A DNA stretch of 64,000 bases from Paramacrobiotus metropolitanus (GCF_019649055.1 NW_026570223.1:806001-870000); one strand, 5' to 3'; numbered from the stretch's first letter, positions 1-12,174 are shown. The notes: generated from the letters alone by a model not told the origin. Translations and numbers: made by a program.

Positions 1-940
1 GGTAAAGTCTGATCGCCACCCCACTAGAAAAGCAGCCAGATAGGCTGTTGTTACAGTATAGTGTACCTAAAAGCATAAAATTAAATGTGCTCGCATGCCC
101 ATGCTCGCATAATTATCGCTTAAATGCAATGCCGCACTGATAGAATTTCTCACATAATATTATTGTTTCGCAATATAGGCCTATTTCGGATACCAGTATA
201 CATTATTTTGTTAATATTACTCGTATTATTGCGGTGCTTTATGGAAGATTCAATAATAATATTTCTATAATAATAGTTATGAGTTCTCGTCACCATAGCC
301 TGGAATTATTACTGCACTGCAGTTGTGTTAATTAAGTAAACGATTGGATCAGCGATTGACTGATTGCACTACCGGCCTGCAGTTTTAACATTTTACTTTA
401 ATAATTATCATATTATGCTTAACTGCATTAATTTGTTCGTGGGCAATAGTGACTTACATAATTTAAATATTTTTTAAAACTGCTTTTCATTTGTTTTTCT
501 ACGACTACGAGTAGAATACGAATCAAATTAGTGTATAGTACCGTAATCATTGTTGTAGTTAATGAGAAGAAACTATTTTGATGGTATGGCTATCGCTGTA
601 ACGCCCGTTCAACACTCCCACACGGAAACAGAGCGAGGATATACAGCGCCGTATTGATGTCCTGATACACTCAATGTGAACCATGGCTTCACGTCTTTGC
701 GCCACATTCCATCGCCTCACCAGTCATGCCTTACCACACACTGCTGTACAGTCAAAATCAAAGTGAAAATTTCTGCACGAATTTTTGCCATGCTGACAAC
801 GTGCTTGCTGCGAGTTTTCCTGATGTCGTAATAAACGTGATACTAATTTCACATGGGTTCTCCTTGAATCGGGATGCCTCCTGAATTTCTCTAGTATACC
901 CCTTACTCTTCGTCTCCCCATTCGATCAACGAATAGAAGA
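1..940. other. Upstream intergenic DNA
   Basis: AT-rich sequence upstream of the HAPSTR1-like gene. I see no convincing ORF, repeat or RNA gene. The promoter of that gene should lie in the last few hundred bases, but I cannot point to a specific core element. Confidence 0.5.
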
Positions 941-3900
941 ATGGATTTTGGTGATAACGAGCGTTCCAGTCCGCAGTCCAATCATCATCATCTGCTGGCG
1001 TTGCCCGACGACGACGAGGACGACGGGACGTCTGCGGACCCGTCCTTCTCCTTCTCCATGGCCCCCTTAACGTCTGTTCCCACAGAAACCGAGCCACGAC
1101 CCTCACGCACCGTTTCGGGCAGTCAGGACCTGTATGCTCAAAATGCCCACACCTGGATTCTCTTTCAAGATGCTGCGGCCAGCACTTCCAAATTGTACCA
1201 AGGTATACATCAGTCAGGGCGCTATGGCCCTGTGGGCATTTTTTATGGTGACAAAATGATTGAAAAAAAATACTGAAAATAGAAAAAAATTTAAGTTGAA
1301 GGTTAAGAGGTTGGGCGGAAAGACTGTTTAGGTGTCTGCAGGGTCATGCTAAAACACTGAAGGGAGAACCCTCCTCCTATTCGACTGTCTATCAGGGCGA
1401 ATTACAGACATATCATTTGTTAACTTTTCACAAATTTCACGTTCAGTTTTTCATATTCCTATGTACAACTTTTTTATGCTGCAGCCAAAGCCAGGAAAAA
1501 TAACGTAAATGTGCATTAAAATTTAGTTTATCGGACTGTGTTAGGACGTGAATTAAATTATGTGTTATTTTTTATTTTCGATCCAGCAACGGCTATGATG
1601 TGTGCGATATTACTCGTACTTTTGCAATTTGTGATTGTTTTTGCTGTTAAAAATTTGCATTAATTTTGTATTATTTGAAAAAGCAATGCGTTACACTGTT
1701 ACTGTGTTACAGTTTTTTTCTTAAAGGAGTTCAACCTGTTCGTTCTTGAAAATACGATTTTCTTAAAATTGTTGTCTTGTGATGTCGAGAATAAGTATTA
1801 GTGGAATCGCCGTAGTAATATTAGTTCAGTTTAGTTGTGTAACTTGTGTTCTATTAGTTGCCACATTCATGAGCTCCTGTTGATGTTACGCTGACAATGA
1901 GTGTTCACGACGAGGTGAAAGTACCTCAATAAGCAGTTCTGTTTTTTTCAGCCCGCTCTTCCGGACAGGACGGACACTGGCATAATTTCCAGAATGCAGC
2001 CCGCTCCATTTCATTGCTGTATAAAGGTAGGAGTATTGTTTTTTTTTGAGTTTTCTTTCTTTAATTATGATTAGTTATGTTCGCTGTAAGTGTAGCCGTC
2101 GTAGTTTTCATGTCGTCTTTATGATTCATTATCTGAAAACATTTTCTATTTACTTTACCGTGCGATCCTTTTGGTATCTTGAGGTAACTTTTCACCAACT
2201 TTTCTTTATTTCTTCCAAATAGTGGAATTTTTATTTCATGAAATACAGGTACATAACAGATTCTTCCAAATTGTCGCCCGCAAGTACACGTCGAAACACC
2301 CTTTTCGTACTTAATATTTTGCGATCTGCTGGTTCATATGATTGCATTTATAAGCCAGGCAGACCTGTTTTTATAGTGCGTTTGATGATCGTGTGGTTGC
2401 GTTTCCTTTCTGTTAAACTGCCATCCGTTCATCCATTTCAGTTGGCTGCGAAAGTGGCTGTTTTTATTTACCATTCATTTTACCATCTTGTCTTGTATTT
2501 TTAAAGTTCGGTAGGAACTTTTGAATAGCCAGATGCCGGTTGAAAAAATTGTAAAAAAGGAGAAGATAAAATTGGTTGTGGTCGCATTTGAACGCAGAAG
2601 GAATAAATTGAATTTGGCATAGCAGGAATGATAGAATTCTCAAGAAAATGTGGATATAGTTACGCAAGTAATTCCTGTTTAATTGTATTTATAGAGAGTC
2701 TGGATCTGCAGCAGCGTTCCTATGATAGCGGCTACCGAGCCGGCGTGGAGAAGGCCTACGGCGCTGTGATGGAGTGGCTGGTGCAGGATCCGCGTTACCA
2801 TTCACGCAAGAACATCCGCACGGATGATCTGATCAACTTCATCTATTCCCCAAAGAATCCCGCGGCCTTAAACATCAAACTACGTCCCACCAAGGCCATG
2901 GAGCGCAGTCTGGCCGGCAACGACGCCCATCTCACCACCGACCACCAGCTGGGTGATCTGCAGACCTTCCAGGATGCGCTGCATGTCTCCAGTAAGTGGC
3001 TGGCGCTAATGGTGTTTCATTTTTCAGTTGCGTCCAATTTGTCCGTTCTCCGCAAGCGAAGTTTATGCTGTTGCATTATACTGAGTTTCAGCTAATTCGT
3101 CCTGGCTTGCCATGTAACTGGGAAAGCTTAAATATGATACTGCGACATTTAAAACTAATGAAATAAAAATTAATATAGAAATATAAAGATAATATTATAG
3201 AAATTTAGTGGGTAGAGATATGAAGTCATAGATATAGATAGTTTAATATAGAAGTACTCGTATAAAGTCATTATATTTTGCGTGTCTGTCGTTATATGCG
3301 GATCGGTAAGTACGTTACTGGAAGGGAGTTTTCTGATTACTACGTGCGTAAATATGCTTAGCTTTTTAATTTCTTTCTATTAAATTTTGTATTAATCGTC
3401 AACAGGCTGTCGTTTCTCCATCCAAGTCGCCGAGTTACGGGAGACCTATGTGTGTCTCGCTTTCGGCATTAATATCGTAGTTCTGTATTATCGGTCGGCA
3501 GTTAATTCAGTTATCTAATTTGTCTTACACGGTGCACACTTGTTTTTGGTAATTTTTATTTAATCTAAATAATTAAAATATTTGTTTATTATATTAAATA
3601 AAAATATTTGTTTTTTAAAATATTTTTTATTTTTTAAAATATTTTTTAAAATATTTGTTTATTATTTTCCTCCCAGTGAATTAATTCGATGGCCGATCGG
3701 TTAAATAATTCGAAGGTATAACTGGAAGCGATATACCTTCGGGCTTCTGATAATGACAGCTTTTGAGGTACGTATAATATTTTTGCGATAATAATATTAT
3801 TTTTATTTTAGGTTTGAACGTGGCCATGTCGCACTTCAGCGTCAACCGGTCGCCACCGCGCAGCTCTCCGCCGCGTGGCCGTCCCGTGGATCTGCACGCC

Positions 3901-4023
3901 TTCGTCACGGAGGAGATCCGGCGTCATAAGCGCAGCAGCGGCAGCGCCTTCGACCTGGACGACGACGAGGACAGTCTGCCGCCGGCCGCCTTCAAACGCT
4001 CCCGCTACACACCGCCGAAATAA
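941..4023 (+). CDS. HAPSTR1: HAPSTR1 / C16orf72 family protein, four exons
   Basis: Exons 941-1202, 1952-2026, 2695-2991 and 3812-4023 join in phase (GT-AG at every junction, 846 nt, 281 residues). Two copies of a short W-x-x-F-Q-x-A-x(4)-L-Y motif appear: TWILFQDAAASTSKLYQ at the end of exon 1 and HWHNFQNAARSISLLYK in exon 2. Exon 3 carries LDLQQRSYDSGYRAG and exon 4 carries VDLHAFVTEEIRRH, in the order and spacing of vertebrate HAPSTR1. That family is a conserved nuclear stress-response regulator linked to the E3 ligase HUWE1. The acidic N-terminus and the basic C-terminus with KRSRYTPPK fit a nuclear protein. The start is the first ATG of the acidic exon. I am confident of the family; the function is by homology only. 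Confidence 0.85.
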
Positions 4024-6036
4024 CACACACACAGCCGACGCGACCCAGACGCGCGCATGTGTGTTGTATCCTGTGTGTAAACAAATCCAGAGCTGTACAG
4101 TAACCCTACAAAGTCTTTTCTATGGATGACCGTCTTCTGTTGCATGCTGTGGCTTTATTACTGAGGCGCTTCCGTATTGCATGTGTCGTTGCTCGTTTGT
4201 CGGTAGTTGGATTAAATGGAGAAAGGAAGAGAGCAAATATTGTGTTTACAGTTGTTTTTTTCTCTGTTTGTAGCGGGCACCTGTGACTGCTGTGCTGTGC
4301 AGAGTTGGTTGACGTATATTGTTTTTCTTTTTTTTATAAACAAGATCGCTGTAAATGAACTCTTATTTTAGAGCACTTTTGCTTGGCGTTGGCATTAAAC
4401 ACTTCTAACCGGAAGTAGGGGATGCGTACTGTATGTCGGACCTGTGTAACCAGAGGTGTTTTATCGAAGTTGTTACTATTTTTTCTGTGATTAAGAGCGT
4501 TTCCGTGGTTTTAGTAATACCGGCACAAGTAGCAGAAAACATTAATTGTTCACATACCTGTACTTGTTAATTATAAAAAATTAACTCACATATTATTTTT
4601 ATTTAAACTGCAACTCCTTAATTTCTTAGAACACCATGCCGTCCATGCGCAAGCAGGATTAATAACTACGAGACTGCGAGTACAGTACGTACATGTACAG
4701 TAATAACGAGTATCAAAGTATCGATAAGTAAGTTTCGCGCTCGAGGTTTCGGAAAAAGATTAACATGGTTTCTGTTAATCGATGGCTGCAGCTTGCTTAT
4801 TCTTGGATCCCATCTGTAGTGTCGCTTGAGCCTGCAGATGTGCAGAATCTTCACATTAAGCATTAGAATAAATTGCTGTAATTATGTAATAACATGGTCT
4901 TGCTGCAATTCATGGTCATGGTGTAATACGTGATTAGCGCTGCAGGTGATGTCGTGAAGAGATTGTGTTCAGTTTTTCTTTAGAGTTCCACGATATATTT
5001 TCAAGACAATAATTAAGTACCTGCATTCTGCACAAATTATAAGAGCATAATAATTTGATAGACTTCCGTAACCTTTTTCGTCAATCTCGTTAACCTAATT
5101 TTTTGCTCTGTTGTAGCTGTATTATTTGCTCAAGGGTTTAGCGTATGCATCATCAGCTTACGGAAAATATTTTCAGATTATTTGACTGTCTTGGCTATGC
5201 GTCTGTATCCGAGTGACGACCGTGAAAAATGCTGTGAGTTTTTTATTGCAGAGAAGTATTATATCGAGTTATACTCGTATCTTTTAAAACTGTCATCATG
5301 AATGGAATAATAGTAGCTGTGATTACTATCGGGATGTTAGGCTGCAGTAAGTGCTCAGTTATTATTGAAATTCGAACCTTTAACTAGATGATGCTATCAG
5401 CAATTTAAAAGCTAAATACTCGTAATTACATCTATTTTTGCTTCTAAACAGGTAACTGTACCTATAATTTTGGCTATTTTGCTATTATAATCATTTAAAA
5501 AAAAACGATTGCCGCATATTGTATAAAATAGTGGCAAACGGAAGCTAGTGCTGACTCACAAAATTTCTGAGCTTAAATTGAGGCTCGACAGTTAAAGGCT
5601 CGACAATTACGTACAAAAAAAGTTAAACGTTCTGCAGGGGCATATGGCCAGTTAATAATCATGTCAGCCATATTTGTTGAAAAATCCGGTTGCTAAAAAC
5701 AGTCATATGCGGAATGCATTTTGAATAAGCGTATATTTGGTACTAATAAAAATTGGTCTCAACATCAGAATCTACAGTCTTTAAGTTCTGTAACTTACTT
5801 AAAAATACAACTACAATCGAATCTGTTGTCTGACTACCCAGCTCATAATAAAAAAAAAACATTATTTGAATTAACCTATCTTACATGCGTCATATTTTTT
5901 CTGTGCGTGCACATACAGTGGTGTGTATTCTATAAAGTGCAAATTTTGAGAATTGGTAATCTTATAATGACATTATGGCAATTATATTGAACGTTTATAA
6001 TATACTGTAACTAATTTTAATTGACAGCATCGTGGT
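4024..6036. other. Intergenic DNA with one orphan signal-peptide-like exon
   Basis: There is no long ORF. At 5298-5346 an ATG opens a short hydrophobic stretch (MNGIIVAVITIGMLGC) and ends at a good donor (A|GTAAGTG), as a first exon with a signal peptide would. Its phase (1) does not match the secreted-protein ORF starting at 6037, so I could not connect it to any downstream exon. Otherwise I see nothing. Confidence 0.4.
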
Positions 6037-6417
6037 ATGATCGTACTCGTATATATGGTTTTGTTTTGGGTAGCCTCTGCACAGGATCTCACCGGTCTGA
6101 TTAACAGCGCCTCATCCCTGGGCACTTCCCTGGGAAAAATTGTCGATGCCGTGGCCGTGGTGTCACCCAGTCTGTTGAGCAATCTGACCGGCATCGTCGC
6201 GTCCGCCAACACGTTTTCCGGCAGTGTAGCCAGTTCGTCGAACAGTATTGTCGGCAGTTCCACCGGCATCCTGTCCTCGACGAACACCATAGGAGCCAAT
6301 ATGGCCACACTCAGCACTCTCATGACGCAGATGCGACAAAATCCCATTAGCAAGATCAACCTTCGGCTGGATGGACCGCGAACTAGCGGTGATCTGTTCA
6401 CGATACTGTTTACCTGA
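6037..6417 (+). CDS. Small secreted Ser/Thr/Gly-rich protein, family unknown
   Basis: 126 residues. The first 16 (MIVLVYMVLFWVASAQ) form a clear signal peptide with an A-x-A-like cleavage site. The mature part is rich in Ser, Leu, Thr and Gly with a loose repeating pattern (SLLSNLTGIVASANTFSGS, then SSSNSIVGSSTGILSS) and has no cysteines. Such amphipathic heptad-like runs often form extended helices, but I do not recognise the family. The ATG follows an acceptor-like TTGACAG at 6027, so an upstream untranslated exon is possible. No frame breaks. Confidence 0.6.
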   Translation: MIVLVYMVLFWVASAQDLTGLINSASSLGTSLGKIVDAVAVVSPSLLSNLTGIVASANTFSGSVASSSNSIVGSSTGILSSTNTIGANMATLSTLMTQMRQNPISKINLRLDGPRTSGDLFTILFT

Positions 6418-7693
6418 TTCTTACGGGAGTAGTTAAGCTTTCTATGTGCGCAGGAGGCGCACACGATTGGAACTTCTTCTACAGTGTGTTTCGACCATGC
6501 AACCCGATGGCCGATGCACATATCACAGACGTACCCATGATATGTAATTATTTACTACAGCATGCTTATACTTTGTATTTACTGGCTGCACATGTTGTTA
6601 TGCATTTTATCGGTGGGTTTAAATTTCCGAAGAAAACTATGTACGAGCAGTACAGACTGTATGTAGGCCAAAGCCGGCCTAGCGAGACGCGTTTCTTGAT
6701 AAACTGTCGAACTGGTGTTCCACTACGAATTGTTAATGCTCCAGTATTTTCCGTACTGCCAGCTTGATTTTTTCTATGTTCGTAATTCAAACCAATAACT
6801 GATAGAGCAGCGAATGGGGATATGCCACAGTTCGGCGGTAGAGGACCTCATTCTTATTGTCTGCTGCACAATACCGCGCGAAGCTGAACAATTAACGATA
6901 CAGATAGAAAAATGGTTGTATAATGTACGTATTGCAAGTTACAAATGCGAGATGTTTCAGATGAATTTCGTTAATACATTTTGGTAATATAAATATAATG
7001 TATTCGGGGAAATGATTTTATACACGGTTACACATCTTCCCGTCTAGTCTCTGCACGTTCTCTTCCTCTTAAATCTGTTTTGGTGATTCAAGGTTGCTTT
7101 GTATTTCAGTTTTTGTACCAGAAACGGAAGAGTTTTTCTCGGAAATATTGTTTCTGGTTAACAGAAACGAAGCGTTACCTCACCGTAGCAACCTTTTACT
7201 TTAGTATTCTGGAAAATTGTGAATGGTGCTTTTCGTGGATTGCATGTAAATTACTCAAACTTAAAAAAAAACATTTTTACGTACGCTGAAGCCGGGAAGC
7301 GTCTAGCTGTTTTTACTGATGTATTTTAACTAAATGCCGGTCAAATTCATCCGACAGAATAACTGAAGTTTGCGTTTACTCGCTAACTTGTCTTAACAAT
7401 GCGAGAGAAACGCCGGCAAGAGCTGCTCTCTTTTTTTGGACAGGACATCAATGTTAGCCGCCGGACTTTGAGCGAACCGACGGATGCTTTTCTCCTCCTT
7501 CCTGGAATGTACCACGAGCATGTGTGCCAGCGAATCGCCTGCCTTTCCTGTGACGGAGAGATCAGTACGATAGGAATAATTACCGTAATAATCTATCCTA
7601 CCGACCTACTCAACGACAGAGAATGAGCTAATAATCGCAATGTGGCATAACTAAGTCTACGAATCTAAGCGAAGCGAGAACTGCATCTCCGAC
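6418..7693. other. Intergenic DNA
   Basis: AT-rich, with only short ORFs of random composition. A 75-codon ORF at 7399-7626 has no recognisable features and I do not call it a gene. Confidence 0.4.
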
Positions 7694-8179
7694 GTCTCTG
7701 TTCGGGGCACATACGGTAGGTTTTCCGGTGACGGTAACGGTATGACTCACCACAAATTTACCGTTTTTCTGCCTGTACCGTACCGTAGATAACGATAGAA
7801 AGCGTTGGTATCGTTGGGCATCTCCGGTAGAATCTTGTGAGCCGTGGAATTAGTGGATTATCGTTTTGTCAAAACAGATAAGCACTTAAAACATCGCTCT
7901 ATTTAATAAATATTTTGAGCAAGCAATAAAAGAGAAATAACATCCAGAAACAATTTATTTTGTGAGGGACTAACACACCGGTCACACCGGTCACGCTCTT
8001 GCAAATTCACTTCACAATTTTTTATTTAGTGAGACCGGACCGAGCCCGAGCCGAACTGTGTATCGAGCGTTATCGTTGTGCTTAGCGAACACACGAACTT
8101 CTAACGGTGATGAAAACCATGACGGTAGGCTACTGTTATGGTTACCGGAAAACCTACCGTGTGTGCCCCGAACAGAGAC
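7694..8179. mobile_element. MITE-like element with about 39-bp inverted repeats
   Basis: Starts GTCTCTGTTCGGGGCACA and ends with the reverse complement (TGTGCCCCGAACAGAGAC at 8162-8179). The arms 7694-7732 and 8140-8179 match at nearly every base, and there is no ORF in the 486 bp. This is the layout of a non-autonomous DNA transposon. I could not find a clear target-site duplication, so the superfamily is unknown. Confidence 0.75.
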
Positions 8180-8613
8180 TTATTTTAATTAGAAACTCCG
8201 ATCACTGCCAAACTCATAATGCGAGAACTGATCCCCAAAGTACTGCCACTCACGGACTTATATAGACACGGCGCATCCGTGTAGAAACAACCGAAAGTAA
8301 ATCCGAACACAAAAGAGAAACGTCGAGAAAGTACAGTGAATAATAGAAAGTACGAGTAAAGCCGTCACTTTACGTACTACATCGCTACCGTATGCTATAT
8401 CACGTCACCTGTTTGCGTACGGTGTGCAAAACTGCCATTTTACCTACGGACTACCTAACCGTCAGTTCTACCTCATGCTGGCCCAGTTGCATTTATCGAA
8501 TCAGTGTTTTTTCGGCATGTGCGATTCTTTTGCCTGTTATCTTCATTGTTGTGTGTGTCAGAGTTTGATATTGATCATTGAAAGTTAACGTGTGTAATCT
8601 TCCTGTTAATAAT

Positions 8614-9471
8614 ATGACTAGACGGCGCGGTAGGAGACCCAATGCGCCTGAACCACTTGCGGCACGGCCAGCTCGCAGACGTCCACGTGCGCGCGCGAAC
8701 CCTGTTACCCGTCCGACAACAACTGGAGAAAGTATTGGCGCGGAAAGCGCAGGAGATCTGGATGCTCGGATTGCCATGGCGAAACAGCAGTTGCAGTCGT
8801 TGTTAGCGCTGAAGGCCGCGGACGTCATCCCTGTTTTGTCGACACCGGCGGCACCACAACCACTGCCTCCACAGCCACCAGCGACGGAAACGACTATGCT
8901 GCTTCAGCTCATGATGAATCAGCAGAACCAGCTTGCCCAGCTTACTCAGAAAGTCAACGAGGCCCAGGCGACGCCATCCAACAGCACCGGAGCGAGTAAC
9001 AGTGTCTACCTGCCGCCGGTGTGGTTGGAGTATGATAAGACCTTTCGTGCATGCCGCATCCGTGATGTCACCAACCATGATCAGTGGAACCTGCTGGACC
9101 GAAACCTGCTGGACGGCTGTATAGCCCGAAATCCGCTTCGTGCTCATCTGCCATTATGTCGCGACTGCAGCATTGCGGACCATACGGATCAGGACTGCCT
9201 GAAAAAGCTCCAGTTCACTGCACACGGTCAAAAAGACGCCAAGGGGGGTCGGCGTCGGCCCTTTCGACACGTCCCGCCAGACTTGTGCAAGAACTGGAAC
9301 AACGGGAGATGCACTAACGGGTCAAACTGCTGCTTCAAGCACTTATGTGGAACATGCAGGGCGGCCGACCACACCGTCCACGAGCACGTTTCAGCCCAGC
9401 ATAAGCCTGCCGCTAACGTCAACGCCAAGGCCGGAAGTAGCGACGCCCGTTTCCGCCGAGAGACTCGCTGA
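8614..9471 (+). CDS. Gag-like protein of the Ngaro-like element
   Basis: About 285 residues from the first good ATG. The N-terminus is strongly basic (MTRRRGRRPNAP) and is followed by a Gln-rich coiled-coil-like stretch (LLQLMMNQQNQLAQLTQKV). The C-terminal half has a Cys/His cluster (LCKNWNNGRCTNGSNCCFKH, then LCGTCRAADHTVH) typical of the CCCH-like finger in DIRS/Ngaro Gag proteins. The frame overlaps the RT frame (+1) at 9347-9471. It probably coats element RNA. The assignment rests on position and the zinc finger. Confidence 0.75.
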   Translation: MTRRRGRRPNAPEPLAARPARRRPRARANPVTRPTTTGESIGAESAGDLDARIAMAKQQLQSLLALKAADVIPVLSTPAAPQPLPPQPPATETTMLLQLMMNQQNQLAQLTQKVNEAQATPSNSTGASNSVYLPPVWLEYDKTFRACRIRDVTNHDQWNLLDRNLLDGCIARNPLRAHLPLCRDCSIADHTDQDCLKKLQFTAHGQKDAKGGRRRPFRHVPPDLCKNWNNGRCTNGSNCCFKHLCGTCRAADHTVHEHVSAQHKPAANVNAKAGSSDARFRRETR

Positions 9472-11143
9472 ACTAATGGTAGCGCATAATGACCGCGAGT
9501 TTGTGTATTTCCTTTTACAGGGTTTCAGGTTTGGTTTTGCCATTGGGTACGAAGGCCCGCAAATTCGCCGATTTACCGCAAACGCACGCTCGGCTCTTCT
9601 TGACCCATACGTTATCACAGCAATGATCATAAAAGAAGTGAATACCAACCACACGAAAGGTCCTTTTCATGTGGAACCGCACCCGCATTTCGTCGTAAAT
9701 CCGCTCGGGCTGCGTCCAAAAAGACCATCAGGCCACCGGGTAATAATGGACCTGTCGCAGCCATTTGGGTTCAGCGTGAACGACTATATCCCGAAAGATA
9801 AGTACTCGCTGACATACATAGGAGTAGATGATGCAGTTAAAATGGTGATGTTTCATGGTTGAGGGTCGTTGATGGCAAAAGTTGATATCGAAAGCGCGTT
9901 CCGGAATTTGCCAGTTAGATCGGCCGACTGGCACCTACTGGGATACAAGTGGGAAGGAATGTTTTACCATGATGTAGTGGTCCCGTTTGGCTTGCAATCA
10001 GGCCCATTTCTATTCGACACGTTTGCTAGCGCCCTTGAGTGGATATTTAAAAAATGCACTGGTAGCGATACATTTTTGCATTTTCTCGACGATTATTTCA
10101 TGTGCGATAAGCCAGCAAGTCCAGCTTGTGCGAGATTAGTGATGCAGGTTCAGCCAGTATGCAAGTATTTAGGCGTTCCGATAAATGACAAGAAGCTGGT
10201 AGGCCCAGCTACAGTGATAGAATTTTTGGGTGTCGAAATTAACACCGAGAAATTTACGCTATCAGTATCGGCTGCTCGTTTGACGGAGTTAACGGCATTG
10301 CTCGAAAGTTTCTCCGCGTGTACGCAATGCACAAAGCGTGAGCTTTTAAGCCTTGTTGGAAAGTTATCTTTTGTGACAAAATGTATACCTGCTAGCCGAA
10401 TTTTTCTGAGACGCATGATCGAGCTGAGCTGTAACGTAAACCGGCTGTATCACAGAATTACGTTGACCGACGGTTTCCGTCGCGATATCGCGTGGTGGAG
10501 AGAGTTCTTGCCGGCATGGAACGGGACGGCCGGGTTTGTGCAGCCAGAATGGCTACCAGCAAGTGTACTGCACTTGTAAACTGATGCAGCAGGCTCGATA
10601 GGTTATGGGGGAAAACTCGGTAGTGAATGGTTTCACGGAGCATGGCCGACTTGGCTGCTTGAATTGAGCCCGCCGATAACGTTTCTCGAAATGTACCCGA
10701 TTTATGTAGCATGTGTTGTGTGGAATAAAAAGTTTCATGGGAAACGCGTTATGTTCCACAGCGATAATACTGGAACAGTTCAGACATGGTCGTCAAGCAG
10801 TTGCAGGAACCCAGCGGTGATGGAGCTTATACGTAGAATTCATTTTGTCACTGCTCAGTTTAATTTTGTAATAAAAATAACGCACGTTGCGGGTGTCGAT
10901 AACAATATTGCTGACGCGTTATCCCGATTGCATTTGCAACGTTTTCGTCAACTCTATCCGCTGGCGAATGTCGACGGCATAACACCGCCAGATTTGCTTA
11001 CACGACTGCGACCGTTCCTGACGAGGAAAGAGCCTCCAATAACAGTCTCACCGCGGGTGACCTATTTACCGCCGGAGTGGCTCCTGCTACCCGAAGAGCT
11101 TACGCCAATGGAGAGCGAAGCTTCGAGCAGTTTTGCAGATTAA
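9347..11143 (+). pseudogene. Reverse transcriptase-RNase H of the Ngaro-like element, two in-frame stops
   Basis: A single frame runs from 9347 to 11143, interrupted by TGA at 9860-9862 and TAA at 10577-10579, with homology continuing straight through both. RT features are HRVIMDLSQPFGFSVNDYI (motif 1 region), MAKVDIESAFRNLPV (motif A), PFGLQSGPFLF (motif B) and FLDDYF (motif C). RNase H follows: the TDAAGSIGYGG strand just after the second stop, LEMYPIYVA, HSDNTGTV and HVAGVDNNIADALSR supply the acidic residues. No frameshifts. The stops make the copy probably dead, unless they are read through. Confidence 0.85.
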
Positions 11144-12174
11144 CGAAGAGAAAGCCATGGCCCGCCACTCGGGAGACTGTGGAAGATTATGTAGCGCACC
11201 TGTTCAACCGGAAGTCCTCATCCTCGACCATCAATGTTTTTTCATCCGCTGTAGCCCGGCACCACTTGTCGCAAAACATGCCGGACCCGACAGCCAATCC
11301 CAGACTGAAGCAGATTGTAGAAGGCGCCTGCCGGATGACCGTAACACAACCAGACCAGCGCCTACCGGTGACTTCCGAACTGCTGGGACGCCTTCCAAGC
11401 AAACTGCACCTAACGTCCCTAATACAATACGACCAGCAAATGGTTTGGGCCGCCTTTACGATGGCTCATCGTTTCCTCTTCCGCGTTTCGGAACTGACTT
11501 CGCCATCCCCGACAGCTTTCAACCCGTCGGCTACCCTCCTGCTGCAAGACGTGTGTTGGAACGACACTGTGCTGCAGCTTTCGATTAAACAGTCGAAAAC
11601 AGACCAGCACAGGAAAGAAACCACACTGTTCATGTCCGCTAGCGAAGCGCCGATCATCTACAATGCCTGTGTTACCTATGCACAACAACGTCAGCATCGA
11701 CAGCCTCCCGACCTGCCATTCTTTATCAACAGCAGCGGCCGCTTTCTCACGCGCTTTGACCTTAAGCATGCACTGAAGATAACCCTTCCAGATGGGGAGG
11801 ATCGCGCCCGCTACTCATCACATTCCTTTCGAATTGGCGGCGCCACTTCGGCCGCCGCTGATGGCCTGTCCACTGAAGTGATATGTGAACGGGAACGATG
11901 GAAGTCGTCCTCGTTCAAGCGCTACATTCGCCCGCAAAGTCTGCGCGTACCACATCTGTTTTGGGCACCTCCTCACTCGCGCTGCTCTCTCGCTATGGTA
12001 CGCACAGAACCGCACCGGAAGGCAGCCGCAACATCCTGGCCACGTTACAGGATCCATCTCGCTCCCTGGCCACAAATCAGGGTATTACCTGGCCACGTAT
12101 CAGGTGTCTTCGACCCCCTGGCCACGAATCAGGGGGTCACCTGGCCACGCACCAGGTGGCACTGCGCGCGATAA
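11077..12174 (+). CDS. Tyrosine recombinase of the Ngaro-like element
   Basis: The frame overlaps the RT end by 67 nt. The N-terminal SAM-like DNA-binding region is TRRAYANGERSFEQFCRLT. The catalytic domain shows the R-H-x-x-R-Y set: Arg in FLFRVSELTS, His-x-x-Arg in SSHSFRIGGATS, and the nucleophile Tyr in WKSSSFKRYIR near 11930. Such enzymes insert circular cDNA without target-site duplication. After the Tyr the frame runs on for about 80 codons through the hairpin repeats at 12033-12158. That tail is Pro/Trp/Arg-rich, is probably not part of the enzyme fold, and may just be read-through of the 3' repeat. The start is uncertain because the frame has no early ATG. Confidence 0.85.
   Translation: MAPATRRAYANGERSFEQFCRLTKRKPWPATRETVEDYVAHLFNRKSSSSTINVFSSAVARHHLSQNMPDPTANPRLKQIVEGACRMTVTQPDQRLPVTSELLGRLPSKLHLTSLIQYDQQMVWAAFTMAHRFLFRVSELTSPSPTAFNPSATLLLQDVCWNDTVLQLSIKQSKTDQHRKETTLFMSASEAPIIYNACVTYAQQRQHRQPPDLPFFINSSGRFLTRFDLKHALKITLPDGEDRARYSSHSFRIGGATSAAADGLSTEVICERERWKSSSFKRYIRPQSLRVPHLFWAPPHSRCSLAMVRTEPHRKAAATSWPRYRIHLAPWPQIRVLPGHVSGVFDPLATNQGVTWPRTRWHCAR
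12033..12158 (+). repeat. Array of five mini-hairpins with conserved loop
   Basis: Units at 12033-12053, 12064-12082, 12087-12105, 12112-12138 and 12138-12158. Each has an 11-nt loop of form GGCCACRNATC (variants GGCCACGTTAC and GGCCACGCACC) closed by a short perfect stem. Stem pairs are ATCCT/AGGAT, CCCT/AGGG, ACCT/AGGT, GACCCCCT/AGGGGGTC and CACCT/AGGTG. The stems change together while the loop is kept. Confidence 0.8.

Larger units (their letters stand above)
8614..12174 (+). mobile_element. Ngaro-like tyrosine-recombinase retrotransposon (DIRS order)
   Basis: Three overlapping plus-strand reading frames encode, in order, a zinc-finger Gag, reverse transcriptase with RNase H, and a tyrosine recombinase. 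The recombinase in place of a DDE integrase, together with the absence of a Dam-type methyltransferase after RNase H, fits Ngaro rather than DIRS. The given limits are the coding core. The element probably extends into the flanks: 8180-8613 at the 5' side and to about 12.3 kb at the 3' side. Confidence 0.85.
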
